A stretch of 64,000 bases of DNA from Turicimonas muris (GTDB lineage Bacteria; Pseudomonadota; Gammaproteobacteria; Burkholderiales; Burkholderiaceae_F): positions 248,001 through 312,000 of the forward strand of contig NZ_NHMP01000002.1 in the NCBI RefSeq assembly GCF_002221595.1. The letters are read 5' to 3'. The position numbers and the translations under genes are program-made. This document shows positions 28,161 through 37,737 of this stretch, piece by piece. Position 1 is the stretch's first letter. Every line of letters starts with the position of its first letter. A model generated the notes under the pieces. It was given only the letters and a program-made list of their open reading frames with translations. It was not told where the DNA came from and searched no databases.

Positions 28161-29522
28161 GTGCATATTCATATTGTTGGTATTTGCGGGACCTTTATGG
28201 GAGGAATCGCTCAGCTTGCCAAATCCTTAGATATAAAAGTCAGCGGCTGTGATGCAGCTGTCTATCCCCCAATGTCTGATCAGCTTAAAGAAGCTGGGAT
28301 TGAACTGATCGAGGGCTACGATTCTGAGCAGTTAAAGTTAAATCCTGACTTGTATATTATCGGTAATGCTATCTCTCGAGGAAACCCTCTTCTTGAAGCT
28401 ATTCTTAATTCAGGGGCTCCATACACTTCGGGACCACAGTGGCTCGCAGAAAACATTTTGTGGAAGAAGAAAGTCTTAGCTGTTGCGGGCACCCATGGCA
28501 AAACCACTACAAGTTCCATGCTGACATGGATTTTGGAAGAAGCTGGTTTGAACCCAAGCTTTTTAATCGGAGGAGTGCCCAATAATTACCATCGTTCTGC
28601 CCGTTTGACTGACTCAGAATACTTCGTTATTGAGGCAGATGAGTACGACACAGCATTCTTTGATAAGAGAAGCAAATTTGTTCATTACCGTCCTTGGGTG
28701 GCAATTCTGAATAACTTAGAGTATGACCATGCCGACATTTTTCCGAATATCCACGCAATTCAAAGACAGTTCCATCATTTAGTCAGAACTATTCCATCGC
28801 AGGGAAGAGTAATTTATAACGGCGAATCCGAAGCTCTTAAAGAAGTATTAGAAATGGGGCTTTGGACGCTGGCTGAATCCTTCGGTACTTCAGATTCGGA
28901 CAACTGGCAATTAAAAGATCATGAGGATTCGCGATTGTTCTCCGGTTCCAAGGAAATCGGAGAAGTTTCTTCTCCGTTGCCCGGACATCATAACCGAATG
29001 AACACAATTGCCGCAGTAGCTGCGGCAGCAGCAATCGGAATTTCTGCTGTCGATGCTTTGCATCATATGGAATCCTTTGAAGGTGTAAAACGCAGACTGG
29101 AACTTAGAGGAACGGAAGACGGAGTCAAAGTTATTGATGATTTCGCCCATCATCCAACCGCCATTGAAGAGACTCTTAAGGCACAAAGAAGCGTCCAGAG
29201 GGAGGGAAGAATCATTGCGGTGCTTGAACCTCGGTCAAATACGATGAAACTTGGAAGCATGAAAGACAAACTTCCCGGATCATTGGAGTTGGCCGATGAA
29301 GTTGTCTGCTTTCAATCTCCTGCAGTGCATTGGGATGTGGCAGAAGCTCTCAAGCCGCTTGGGAATAAAGCTAAAGTCTTTAGTCATCTTGAGGAAGTTG
29401 CCGAAGCAGCAGTGAAGACTGCCGAGCCGGGAGATACAATTTTGGTAATGAGCAACGGAGGCTTCGGCAATATCCATGAAAAACTTCTGAATGTTCTCCG
29501 ACAGAGGTCTATTAATGAATAG
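28161..29522 (+). CDS. mpl: UDP-N-acetylmuramate:L-alanyl-gamma-D-glutamyl-meso-DAP ligase
   Basis: Peptidoglycan-recycling ligase that rejoins released tripeptide to UDP-MurNAc. It has IHIVGICGTFMGGIAQLA at the N terminus, ATP-binding AGTHGKTTTSSMLTWILE, YFVIEADEYDTAFFDKRSKF, and NNLEYDHADIF. I choose the GTG at 28161 (453 residues): GGAG lies 5 bp before it and the product then begins like known Mpl proteins. An ATG at 28146 has no convincing ribosome site. It overlaps the next gene by 8 bp. Confidence 0.95.
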   Translation: MHIHIVGICGTFMGGIAQLAKSLDIKVSGCDAAVYPPMSDQLKEAGIELIEGYDSEQLKLNPDLYIIGNAISRGNPLLEAILNSGAPYTSGPQWLAENILWKKKVLAVAGTHGKTTTSSMLTWILEEAGLNPSFLIGGVPNNYHRSARLTDSEYFVIEADEYDTAFFDKRSKFVHYRPWVAILNNLEYDHADIFPNIHAIQRQFHHLVRTIPSQGRVIYNGESEALKEVLEMGLWTLAESFGTSDSDNWQLKDHEDSRLFSGSKEIGEVSSPLPGHHNRMNTIAAVAAAAAIGISAVDALHHMESFEGVKRRLELRGTEDGVKVIDDFAHHPTAIEETLKAQRSVQREGRIIAVLEPRSNTMKLGSMKDKLPGSLELADEVVCFQSPAVHWDVAEALKPLGNKAKVFSHLEEVAEAAVKTAEPGDTILVMSNGGFGNIHEKLLNVLRQRSINE

Positions 29523-30096
29523 CACTACTATCTATATTCATGGATTTCTTTCTTCTCCGTATTCCAACAAAGGAAAGATTTTGGAGCAAAGGCATCTTCA
29601 AAGAGGAATTCCTTTTATTGCTCCGGAAATTTTTGTAGGACCGAAGAAAGCCGCCGAGATAATTATAGCTGCCGTAGATCAGGTTCAAACGGACGATTTT
29701 TGTTTTATCGGTTCATCGCTAGGCGGTTTTTATGCCACCTGGGCAGCGGAAAAGTTTAGTAGAAAGGCGGTTCTCTTAAATCCTGCCGTTCGTCCTTGGC
29801 TTTTTATGGAAGATAAGGTCGGGGTGCACTACGTGGAACAAACCGGCGACAAAATCGTTGTCTATCCGGAGTACGAAGAAGAATTAAAGGCATTAGCCGT
29901 TAACAGTCTTAAAGCTCCTTCTAATTACTTGACCATCTTGGGAGATAAGGATGAAGTGCTCAATTGGCACGATGGTGAGGAGTTTTACCATGGGACTAAT
30001 GTCAAGATAGTGCACGGAGCGGACCATAGACTCTCAGGCTTTGATTCTCTTGCAGATGATGTTATGAATTTCCTTCATGGCAGGATCTCCAGGTAA
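29515..30096 (+). CDS. YqiA/YcfP-type alpha/beta hydrolase (putative esterase)
   Basis: 193 residues from the ATG at 29515, which overlaps the mpl stop region. Small alpha/beta-hydrolase with the N-terminal IYIHGFLSSPYSNKG motif, nucleophile elbow FIGSSLGGFYATW (Ser), and late acid/His region GDKDEVLNW ... HGADHRLSGFD. This matches the YqiA/UPF0227 family. The natural substrate is unknown; it is a likely esterase or thioesterase. Coupled to mpl by overlap. Confidence 0.82.
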   Translation: MNSTTIYIHGFLSSPYSNKGKILEQRHLQRGIPFIAPEIFVGPKKAAEIIIAAVDQVQTDDFCFIGSSLGGFYATWAAEKFSRKAVLLNPAVRPWLFMEDKVGVHYVEQTGDKIVVYPEYEEELKALAVNSLKAPSNYLTILGDKDEVLNWHDGEEFYHGTNVKIVHGADHRLSGFDSLADDVMNFLHGRISR

Positions 30097-30124
30097 GATC
30101 TGCTTTCTCAAAGAAAGGATGACA

Positions 30125-32116
30125 ATGAATTTATTTTTCGAAGAAGACGGTGCTTTTAAGGCAGGAGTCATTCTGAACGCGACGGACGCTGCTTATCAGA
30201 TCGAATTACCGACAGGAAAAAGAATAAAAGTTAAAAAATCACATAGTTTTTTTGAATTTTCCGCTCCCTCTCCTCTCGAATTTATTCAGCAGGCTCAGGC
30301 TGTAGCTGAAACTATTGATTTAGATTTGCTTTGGGAGTTCGCTGCAGCTGAAGAATTTACTTATCAGGATGCTGCAAAGGAATATTTCGGGGAAGAAGCC
30401 GGCAAGCTTGAACAGGCCGGAACTCTTTTCCGTCTTCATGCCTATCCCGTCTACTTTTATAGAAAAGGTCGAGGAAAATACAGAGCAGCTCCCGAAGAGA
30501 CTCTCAAACTTGCTCTGGCGGCAATTGAAAGAAAGCGAAAGCTGGACGAACAAAAAGATGCTTACGTCAAGGAACTTCTCGAAGGCCGAGCTCCCGAGGC
30601 TATCGCTGCTCAGGCAATTCAGCTTTTGTCTAAGCCCGACAAAAACTCTATTGAGTGGAAAGCGCTGAAAGAAGCCACTGACATTAGAAGCTGTTCTCCT
30701 CTAAGACTGCTTTTAGAAGTAAAAGCGATTCCTAACGCATGGAGATACCACGTAGAGAATTTCTTTTCAATTAACTTTCCTAAAGGAAAGGAATTTCCGA
30801 AGACCTTTCCGGAACCTCAGAAGGAATGTTTTGAGGATCTTCCTCTTGCTGACGGCCAAGCTTTTTCGATTGACGATTCCAACACAACTGAAATTGATGA
30901 TGCGGTTTCCGTGACACCCGTGGGAGACAACAGAACCAAGCTAGGTATTCACATTTCAGCGCCCGGTCTTGGAATCTTGACTGACTCTGAAGTAGATAAA
31001 GCTGCGCGAGAAAGAATGTCTACTGTGTATGCTCCCGGTCTGAAGACAACGATGCTGCCGAAAAGCTGGGTTAAAGCCTTTTCTTTGGATGAAGGAAACA
31101 TTTGTCCGGTTTTATCTTTGTATGCTTTAGTAGATAACGAGACGTTCGAAGTAGTCGTGACGGAAACACGATTAGAGAGAATCAAAATCGCCGCCAACTT
31201 GTGGTACGACAAGATTGAAAGCCAAGTAACAGAAGAGGCTGTCCGAGACAATACTTTGGACATACCGTTCGGTAAGGAAATGTCCTGGGTGTGGCATTTT
31301 GCAAAACATCTTCAGCAAAAACGCGAAGAAGTTCGCGGGCGTCCTGAGCCGGTAGGAAAAATTGACTGGTATTTTGATCTGAAAGGTGAAGATGAAAACG
31401 CAACCGTTGAGCTGAAAGGCAGAAAACGCGGTGCTCCACTTGATTTATTGGTGGCCGAGGTAATGATTTTTGCCAATGCTTCTTGGGGTGAGTGGTTGGA
31501 GAAAAAGAAGGTTGCCGGCATCTACCGCAGTCAACGAATGGGCAAAGTGAAGATGACTTCCGTTCCGGGACCGCATGACGGAATCGGTGTTGAGTACTAC
31601 GCTTGGTCGACTTCTCCGCTGCGGCGTTACGTCGACATGGTTAACCAACGTCAATTGATAGCTGCCGTCAGAGATGAGAAGCCTCCGTTTAAGGCTAATG
31701 ATCTGGATTTGTTCAGCATTATTTCCAACTTCGATACGAAATACACCGCCTTTAATGACTTCCAGACTCGAATGAACCGTTATTGGTCTTTACGCTGGAT
31801 TGAACAGGAAAAAATCGAAAATATAAAAGTCACCGTCGTTAAGGGGGATTTGGTTCGCTTGGAAGGTTTGCCAATGATGCAGAGAGTACCGGGACTTCCG
31901 GAGTACTCTCGAGGCCAGAACCTTCTTATGAAAGTAGTTGGCATCGATTACATTGAGCTTGTTCTCGAACTGCGTTTAGTTGAAGTTTTGGATCAGGAGG
32001 ATGCCGAAGACTTATCGGAGGAAGAGCTCGTTGAAGTTGAAGAGCCACAAGAAAATCCAGCTCCTCAGACTAATTCCAGTGATTCGGAACAACCAAAATC
32101 TAATGAAGCAAGTTAA
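30125..32116 (+). CDS. RNB-domain exoribonuclease (RNase II/R family)
   Basis: 663 residues from the ATG at 30125 (AAAGG 6 bp upstream, N terminus MNLFFEEDGAFKAG). The RNB catalytic domain contains the metal-binding aspartates in FSIDDSNTTEIDDAVSV, followed by STVYAPGLKTTMLPK and SPLRRYVDMVNQRQL. The C-terminal tail (about 630-663) is acidic, rich in Glu and Ser. It probably degrades RNA 3' to 5'. It lacks a clear S1 domain at the C terminus, so it is neither classical RNase R nor RNase II; this shorter RNB type is common in Betaproteobacteria. Confidence 0.85.
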   Translation: MNLFFEEDGAFKAGVILNATDAAYQIELPTGKRIKVKKSHSFFEFSAPSPLEFIQQAQAVAETIDLDLLWEFAAAEEFTYQDAAKEYFGEEAGKLEQAGTLFRLHAYPVYFYRKGRGKYRAAPEETLKLALAAIERKRKLDEQKDAYVKELLEGRAPEAIAAQAIQLLSKPDKNSIEWKALKEATDIRSCSPLRLLLEVKAIPNAWRYHVENFFSINFPKGKEFPKTFPEPQKECFEDLPLADGQAFSIDDSNTTEIDDAVSVTPVGDNRTKLGIHISAPGLGILTDSEVDKAARERMSTVYAPGLKTTMLPKSWVKAFSLDEGNICPVLSLYALVDNETFEVVVTETRLERIKIAANLWYDKIESQVTEEAVRDNTLDIPFGKEMSWVWHFAKHLQQKREEVRGRPEPVGKIDWYFDLKGEDENATVELKGRKRGAPLDLLVAEVMIFANASWGEWLEKKKVAGIYRSQRMGKVKMTSVPGPHDGIGVEYYAWSTSPLRRYVDMVNQRQLIAAVRDEKPPFKANDLDLFSIISNFDTKYTAFNDFQTRMNRYWSLRWIEQEKIENIKVTVVKGDLVRLEGLPMMQRVPGLPEYSRGQNLLMKVVGIDYIELVLELRLVEVLDQEDAEDLSEEELVEVEEPQENPAPQTNSSDSEQPKSNEAS

Positions 32117-32240
32117 GAGATTTCTTCTTTTGGGAATTCAAAATGGTTTCTGAAAGAAATTTCTACATATTCAAAGTTATGTATTAAGGCTTCGTAAAGT
32201 AAAAAAGATTCGTTTTGCCCTTTGGGAATCAAGGGATAAG

Positions 32241-32274
32241 ACCCGCAAAATGACCCCGCGGGTTTAATTTTGCG
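32241..32274 (+). promoter_or_regulatory. Two mutually exclusive hairpins in the aroE upstream region
   Basis: Hairpin A pairs ACCCGC (32241-32246) with GCGGGT (32258-32263), followed by TTAATTTT. Hairpin B pairs CGCAAAAT (32244-32251) with ATTTTGCG (32267-32274). They share bases and cannot both form. A may simply be the terminator of the upstream exonuclease gene; the overlap allows an attenuation switch. The rest of 32117-32400 shows nothing else I can name. Confidence 0.4.
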
Positions 32275-32400
32275 CGGAAGATCTTTTTTGCTCTCTGGGT
32301 ATTAAATTTTTTATAAGAAAAATTAGCTATTGAGCCATCCCATGAGAGTGTTATTATTTGGAAAAAAGAAATTTTAAAAATTTTTAAGAAAGGGAAAAAC

Positions 32401-33222
32401 ATGGGTAAAGAATCGAAATACGCCGTAGTCGGTAACCCTGTGGCCCACAGTTTGTCACCGGAAATTCATGAAGCCTTTGCTAAACAGTTTGGCGACAATA
32501 TTTCTTATGAAAAAATAGAAATTCCATTAGGAGAATTTGAAAGTTACATTGAAGATCTGATCTCAGAGGGATATAAGGGTGTCAATGTGACCATTCCTTT
32601 TAAGGTTGATGCTTATCGTTTTTCCACTAAAACGACGGCCTATGCAAGACAGGCAACCGCCGCTAACACTCTCAAATTTGAAGGAAATAAAGTTCTCGGA
32701 GAGAACACCGATGGGATTGGTTTTGTCCAGGATTTAAAAGGGCGCCTGAACTTTTCTTTGAAAAATAAGAATATTTTGATTTTAGGTGCCGGCGGAAGCG
32801 TTAGAGGACTGCTCCCAGTCATTCTTGACGAACTTCCTAAAAAGATTTCAGTTGCCAATCGTTCGGTTGCTCGGGCTCAGCAGCTGGCCGATGAATTCGG
32901 AATCCAAAGTATTTTGTACGATGAGACAGGCTCTGAACAATACGATCTTATTATTAACGCCACTCCCGCAAGCCTTCAGAATAAGGCTCCTCTAATTCCT
33001 GCAAATGCCTTTGAAGATTGTGAACTAGCTTTCGATCTGGTTTATGCTGCTGATCCGACACCGTTTATGCAAGTTGCAAAAGAAGGTGGGGCAAAAGTTA
33101 CATCTGACGGCCTGGGAATGCTTGTCGAGCAGGCCGCTGATTCTTATAATTTCTGGCTTGGACATCGGCCCGAAACGACGCCGGTCTATGAATATATTAG
33201 GAAACTGTTAGCGAAAAAATAG
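32401..33222 (+). CDS. aroE: Shikimate dehydrogenase
   Basis: NADP-dependent enzyme reducing 3-dehydroshikimate, 273 residues. The substrate site AVVGNPVAHSLSPEIHEAF and GVNVTIPFKVDAY are complete, and the NADP fold has LILGAGGSVRGLLP and VANRSVARAQQLA. A second shikimate-pathway gene, aroQ, lies 5 kb away, but not in the same operon. AAGAAAGGGAAAAAC precedes the ATG. A small hairpin (33230-33246) separates it from mgtE. Confidence 0.95.
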   Translation: MGKESKYAVVGNPVAHSLSPEIHEAFAKQFGDNISYEKIEIPLGEFESYIEDLISEGYKGVNVTIPFKVDAYRFSTKTTAYARQATAANTLKFEGNKVLGENTDGIGFVQDLKGRLNFSLKNKNILILGAGGSVRGLLPVILDELPKKISVANRSVARAQQLADEFGIQSILYDETGSEQYDLIINATPASLQNKAPLIPANAFEDCELAFDLVYAADPTPFMQVAKEGGAKVTSDGLGMLVEQAADSYNFWLGHRPETTPVYEYIRKLLAKK

Positions 33223-33260
33223 AAAAGTGAGAGACAAGGTGTCTCTTTGAGGAGTGAAGC

Positions 33261-34718
33261 TTGAGTCTTCAAGAAAACACTATTGGCTTGGCCAAGGATG
33301 AAGAGATTTCAGCACGTGACCCCGAAGCAGCGGCACGTGCTTTGGCACTTGTCCAACAGTTAATCGAAGAAGGCGAAGAGGCCGAGGATAGAAAAGATCT
33401 GAAAGACAGAGAGGCCATCCGGCTTGATCTCCGAGATACTCTGTCTGAACTGCATCCTGCTGACGTTGCCTATATTCTGGAAGCTCTTCCTCTTGATGAA
33501 CGTCTGATTGTCTGGGACTGTGTCAGGTCTAGTCAGGACGGTGAAATTCTTGTTGAGGTCAATGAAGCGGTTCGTGAAACCCTTATTGATGCGATGAACA
33601 AGGACGAGCTTGTCGATGCCGTTGAAAAGTTGGGCACCGACGAGATTGCTGATCTTGTTGAAGACTTGCCGCCGGATGTTGTTGCTGAGGTTCAGGAAGG
33701 TCTTTCCCACGAAGAGAGAGCACAGCTGCGGGCGGCAATGAGCTACCCGGAAGATTCCGTGGGTGCCCGTATGGACTTCGATATTGTCTCAATTCAGCAA
33801 GATGTTACGCTCGATGTCGTTCTTCGCTATTTACGCCGTTTAAAGAAACTCCCTGATCACACTGACCAAGTATTTGTAGTAGACCGAGACGAGAGGTTAA
33901 TGGGAACTCTTCCGGTTGACCGAATTCTTACTCATGCTCCGGATCAGTTGGTTAAAAATGTGATGGTTGCAGACGTTTTGACACTTTCCCCTTTGGAAGA
34001 TGTCGGAGATGCGGCTTCCGCCTTCGAACGTTATGACCTCGTTAGTGCACCAGTTATTAACGAAAGCGGACGATTGGTGGGCCGTTTGACCGTTAATGAA
34101 GTCGTTGACATTATTCGTGAAGAAAGTGATGAAGAAGCTTTCGGCGCCGTCGGTTTGGATGATGATCAGGACTTGTTCGAATCTATTTGGTCATCTGCAA
34201 AAGCCCGCTGGATTTGGCTTGGAATCAATTTATTTACAGCATTCTTTGCATCCCGCGTGATTTCTGCATTTGACGGGACAATCGAAAAGGTTGTGGCTTT
34301 GGCCGCTTTGATGCCGATTGTTGCAGGTATTGCTGGGAATTCCGGCAACCAGACATTAACTCTGCTGGTTCGTTCTTTAGCGACAGGCCAGATTACAGAA
34401 TCAAACCAGTTGGACGTTATTAAGAAAGAAGTTTTAGTTGCTCTTATCAACGGATTTATCTGGGGAATTATTGCGGGGCTTTTTGCTTGGGCTCTTTACT
34501 ACAACTCACCGGACGGTAAACTTCTCGGCTTGACTATGTTTATGGCGATGATGCTGAATATGCTGATGGGTGCCGTTGTAGCTATTCTTGTTCCGCTCAC
34601 TCTTAAAAAATTAGGAAGGGATCCGGCGTTAGGTGGCTCGGTTCTTCTTACTTTTATCACAGATTCCGGCGGCTTCTTTATTTTCTTAGCCTTAGCTACT
34701 TATATTTTTAGCGTTTAG
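33261..34718 (+). CDS. mgtE: Magnesium transporter MgtE
   Basis: 485-residue Mg2+ channel. The N-terminal helical domain (about 50-170) has ELHPADVAYILEALP and DLVEDLPPDVVAEV, then two CBS repeats (about 178-300) ending LTVNEVVDIIREE. Five C-terminal membrane segments include the pore motif GIAGNSGNQTLTLLVR. Start is TTG, supported by GAGGAG about 6-8 bp upstream. It probably follows aroE in the same transcript. Confidence 0.95.
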   Translation: MSLQENTIGLAKDEEISARDPEAAARALALVQQLIEEGEEAEDRKDLKDREAIRLDLRDTLSELHPADVAYILEALPLDERLIVWDCVRSSQDGEILVEVNEAVRETLIDAMNKDELVDAVEKLGTDEIADLVEDLPPDVVAEVQEGLSHEERAQLRAAMSYPEDSVGARMDFDIVSIQQDVTLDVVLRYLRRLKKLPDHTDQVFVVDRDERLMGTLPVDRILTHAPDQLVKNVMVADVLTLSPLEDVGDAASAFERYDLVSAPVINESGRLVGRLTVNEVVDIIREESDEEAFGAVGLDDDQDLFESIWSSAKARWIWLGINLFTAFFASRVISAFDGTIEKVVALAALMPIVAGIAGNSGNQTLTLLVRSLATGQITESNQLDVIKKEVLVALINGFIWGIIAGLFAWALYYNSPDGKLLGLTMFMAMMLNMLMGAVVAILVPLTLKKLGRDPALGGSVLLTFITDSGGFFIFLALATYIFSV

Positions 34719-34810
34719 AGCCTTTTGCGGTGAGACTTGAATTTGTCTCCTACAAGAGGACGTTCAGAAAAGATAAAGCCTCCCGAAGGAGGTTGATGCG
34801 CTTTGCGCCT

Positions 34811-34836
34811 ATTAATTCTCGCAGGTGAGAATTAAT
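34811..34836. terminator. Hairpin between mgtE and the molbindin gene
   Basis: Perfect 10-bp stem ATTAATTCTC / GAGAATTAAT with a 6-nt loop; it touches the stop codon of the minus-strand mop gene. No long T run on either side. A weaker CCTCC-CGAA-GGAGG hairpin with T's lies just before it. Confidence 0.5.
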
Positions 34837-35048
34837 TACTCGTCTGTGCCGACCATAACGTTGGAAGCCTTGATTACGGCGTAGGCTTTTTTGCCGACTT
34901 CAAGGTTAAGAGACTTAGCAGAAGTAGAAGTGATAGAGGAGACAACCTGTGTGCCGCAGGCGAGTTCGATAGTAACTTCTGTGGAAACAGGGCCTTCTTT
35001 GATGGAAACAACTTTACCTTCTAAAACATTACGTGCAGATAATTTCAT
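34836..35048 (-). CDS. Molbindin: molybdenum-pterin/molybdate-binding Mop protein
   Basis: 70 residues from the ATG at 35048, which has GGAG 7 bp upstream; the longer TTG start at 35060 would include the ribosome site. The whole protein is one Mop/TOBE domain beginning MKLSARNVLEGKVVSIKEG and ending VMVG. Such proteins oligomerise and store or buffer molybdate in the cytoplasm. It fits with modABC and NapA but is 12 kb away and singly transcribed. Confidence 0.88.
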   Translation of the reverse strand: MKLSARNVLEGKVVSIKEGPVSTEVTIELACGTQVVSSITSTSAKSLNLEVGKKAYAVIKASNVMVGTDE

Positions 35049-35060
35049 TTGAAACTCCAA

Positions 35061-35500
35061 TGTGTTAATTCGAATAATTAAGCGAGAAAAATCTTAAGAA
35101 GTCTCACTTCATCAAACAACTTTTTGAGGCGTTATTTTGAAGGAGAATATTCCTCTCTGAGATAAAGTAAAAGAGCGTTATTCCATTAGGGAACTCTTGG
35201 GTATCAGTGTTTGCGTAAGAGAAGCTCGCTTTTGCAGGATTAGGAATTTGAATAACGGATTGACAGAAAAAGATGTAATGAGTCTGTTTGAAATAAATTG
35301 ATACATTCTATTTTGGTTTCTAAGGGTCTTTGCCTAGGGTTTGGAACTAATGATTCATTTTCCGCTATTCGAAGCAAGAAAAACTTCTTAATTAGAAAGC
35401 TACTTGGTTGACTATTTCAGATTAACCGATTCGGTTAGTTTTAAACCGAAAACTGTTTTCCACGCTATATATTCATTTTATTAGCCTCCTGGAGTTGATG
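35061..35500. other. 440-bp intergenic region between mop and the phosphatase gene
   Basis: No gene is visible. It must contain the divergent promoters of mop and the phosphatase gene. Its most regular element is a cluster of AACCGA half-sites: TAACCGA-T-TCGGTTA (35423-35437, a 15-bp palindrome) followed by AACCGAA (35444-35450), about 50 bp before the phosphatase start. This is a plausible operator, with no known matching regulator. Confidence 0.4.
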
Positions 35501-36670
35501 ATGAATAAAAAGTGGCCCTATCTAGTTTCTGCGTTAGTTATATCCGTATGTAATTCAAGTTTTGCTCAAGAGCCGATTCCAGGGACACCGGTTTATGAAG
35601 AGCTAGAGAAAGTTGTAGTAGTTTCCAGACACGGAGTTCGGTCACCGACTCAGTCAGTTGAAACGCTTGCTTCATGGAGTCCTCGTCAATGGCCCGAGTG
35701 GGGAGTAGAAAAAGGGTATTTGACCCCAAGAGGATATGGATTGGTTAAGGGAACGTGGAAACAAAACAGCAGAATAAGCCCGTTCGTTTTTAGTCAATGT
35801 CCCAATCCGAATGAAGTTGAAATCATTGCCGACGTAGACGAACGGACAATTAAAACTGCTGAGGCTATAAGCGAAGGCTTATTCCCACAGTGCGGAATAA
35901 AGGTCAAAGTTACTTCTGCAAAACATTCGAAGCTGTTTTCACCGCTTAAAGCCAAGGTTTGTAAGATTCGACATCCTGATTCTTTAGCCGAGAAATTGAC
36001 TCAAAACTCTAGAGGCGTTTCTAAGGTCTACGCTCACGAGATATTTCTATTAAATAAAGTCACCGAAGGCAATTTTTCCGGCGAAATGGTAGGGCATGCA
36101 AGTAAACATAAAGTTGGTTTGAGCGGGGGGCCTTACTATGGTTCAAGCTTTACGGAAATTCTGGCCTTAGAGTGGGGCCAGTGGCCTGATCAAATCCCGG
36201 GCTGGGGCCAAATGCCATGGGCGGAAATTCTGAAAGTTATGCCTTTACGGGTTGGCGTTTTTTCAATTCTTAACCGGGATATGGAAGTGGCTCGGTATAA
36301 AGGATCGGCCCTAGGAGCGAAGATTATCGACTCATTAGAAAAAACAGACGGTCCTAAATATACTTTTTTGGTCGGACATGACACTAACTTGGCCAATCTT
36401 GGTGCTTTGTTTGACTTGAACTGGAAGCAGCCGGACAGAATGAGAAATGAGAATGTTCCGGGTGGCTATTTGACTTTCGAAAAATGGAAAGTAGGAGATA
36501 GAGAAGAAATTCGTGTTTCTTATTCAGCACTGAGTCCGGAACAAATGCATGCTTCCGAAGTAACGCTTCCTCCGGTAGAAACTCAGATCCTTCCTAAAGG
36601 GGTAGAGTTTTCTCAGTGGGTAAGACACTATCGCGGTCGATTAGATAGCCGGTGTATAGCGAACGACTGA
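35501..36670 (+). CDS. Secreted histidine acid phosphatase (AppA/Agp-type)
   Basis: Periplasmic phosphomonoesterase of 389 residues. Signal peptide about 1-22 (ending SSFA-QE). The catalytic motif VSRHGVRSPT has the phosphorylated His, and the distal LVGHDTNLANLGAL supplies the HD acid pair. Members hydrolyse sugar phosphates, phytate or other organic phosphates; specificity is open. The ATG at 35501 is preferred because GGAG is 6 bp before it; two other starts immediately upstream are too close to the ribosome site. Confidence 0.88.
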   Translation: MNKKWPYLVSALVISVCNSSFAQEPIPGTPVYEELEKVVVVSRHGVRSPTQSVETLASWSPRQWPEWGVEKGYLTPRGYGLVKGTWKQNSRISPFVFSQCPNPNEVEIIADVDERTIKTAEAISEGLFPQCGIKVKVTSAKHSKLFSPLKAKVCKIRHPDSLAEKLTQNSRGVSKVYAHEIFLLNKVTEGNFSGEMVGHASKHKVGLSGGPYYGSSFTEILALEWGQWPDQIPGWGQMPWAEILKVMPLRVGVFSILNRDMEVARYKGSALGAKIIDSLEKTDGPKYTFLVGHDTNLANLGALFDLNWKQPDRMRNENVPGGYLTFEKWKVGDREEIRVSYSALSPEQMHASEVTLPPVETQILPKGVEFSQWVRHYRGRLDSRCIAND

Positions 36671-36732
36671 TTTTTTCAGCAACTCATGTAAAATCCTTCT
36701 CTCGATGTATATGGTTAAGTGGAGAATTTACG

Positions 36733-37695
36733 TTAGCGAGCTCCTTTGATGACCAGGTATTTGTCGTCGAGAGTTCCTTGTAGATAATTCAAAACATTAT
36801 CAACGGCAGCGATGTTCATTTCAGCAGAATTTTCTACAGTAGAAGAAGCTGTATGAGGAGTGAGGACTGCCGTGGGACAGTCAGCAAGAGGTGAGTCCGT
36901 GCAAGGCTCGGAGGGAAATACATCCACTGCAGCGGCTCCAAGTTTTCCGGACTTTAATGCGTCTGTTACTGCAAATTCGTCGATAACGGGACCTCTGGCA
37001 ATATTGATCAAAATCGAGCCTGTCTTCATCTGATCTAATTTATTCTTGTCGATTAGATGAAAAGTGGAATCCGTCAACGGAACATTCAGAGAAAGGAAGT
37101 CTCCCTCTCTAAGGAGGGTCTCTTCATCGACGTATTTGACACCATAAGTTTTTTCATCCTCGAGATTCGGATGACGGCAGTAGTAAATCACATTCATTTT
37201 GAAAGGAACGGCTCTTTTAGCAATCTCTTTTCCAATTCCTCCGAAGCCATAAAGAGCTAAAGTTTTTCCTTTGGCACCCGGTTCCAATGTTGGTTTCCAA
37301 ACATGTTTATGCATCAATTTGTTTTGAGCATCAATTCTTCTGGCGAAATAAAGAACGTATGCCATAACATGTTCGGCTACGGCACCTTCAACAAAACCTG
37401 TAGTTCGGGTCAGACCGATACCGAGCTCTTTGAGAGCATTCAAATCTATTGCGTCGTATCCAATACCGTTTCGAGAGATGAATTTGAGTCTGTTCAGCCG
37501 TTTAAGAAGGTTCAGTGAATAAGTTTCCGTGCCTGCAATGATGATGTCGGCATCTTTAACTGCTTCATACAGAATATCTTCGCTTACGCCCGCACCCAAG
37601 GCAGGTCCGCTGTACTTCCATGCGTTAAGTCCTGCTTCTTTAAGCTTGCTGAGAGCCGTATCTGTGAAATTTACGGTTGTTATAACTACATTCAT
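36733..37695 (-). CDS. D-isomer-specific 2-hydroxyacid dehydrogenase
   Basis: NAD(P)-dependent enzyme of 320 residues. It has the Rossmann motif LYGFGGIGKEIAKRA (about 146), and the catalytic set Arg (in RNGIGYDAIDL), Glu (VFPSEPCTDSPLA) and His (TPHTAS). The sequence suggests the phosphoglycerate dehydrogenase / hydroxypyruvate reductase branch without the regulatory ACT domain, so serine biosynthesis is not assured. It lies 42 bp after the Crp-family regulator gene on the same strand. Confidence 0.85.
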   Translation of the reverse strand: MNVVITTVNFTDTALSKLKEAGLNAWKYSGPALGAGVSEDILYEAVKDADIIIAGTETYSLNLLKRLNRLKFISRNGIGYDAIDLNALKELGIGLTRTTGFVEGAVAEHVMAYVLYFARRIDAQNKLMHKHVWKPTLEPGAKGKTLALYGFGGIGKEIAKRAVPFKMNVIYYCRHPNLEDEKTYGVKYVDEETLLREGDFLSLNVPLTDSTFHLIDKNKLDQMKTGSILINIARGPVIDEFAVTDALKSGKLGAAAVDVFPSEPCTDSPLADCPTAVLTPHTASSTVENSAEMNIAAVDNVLNYLQGTLDDKYLVIKGAR

Positions 37696-37737
37696 TTTTT
37701 ATGGTTCTCCAGAGGTAAGGAAACGTTGTCCAAAAGA

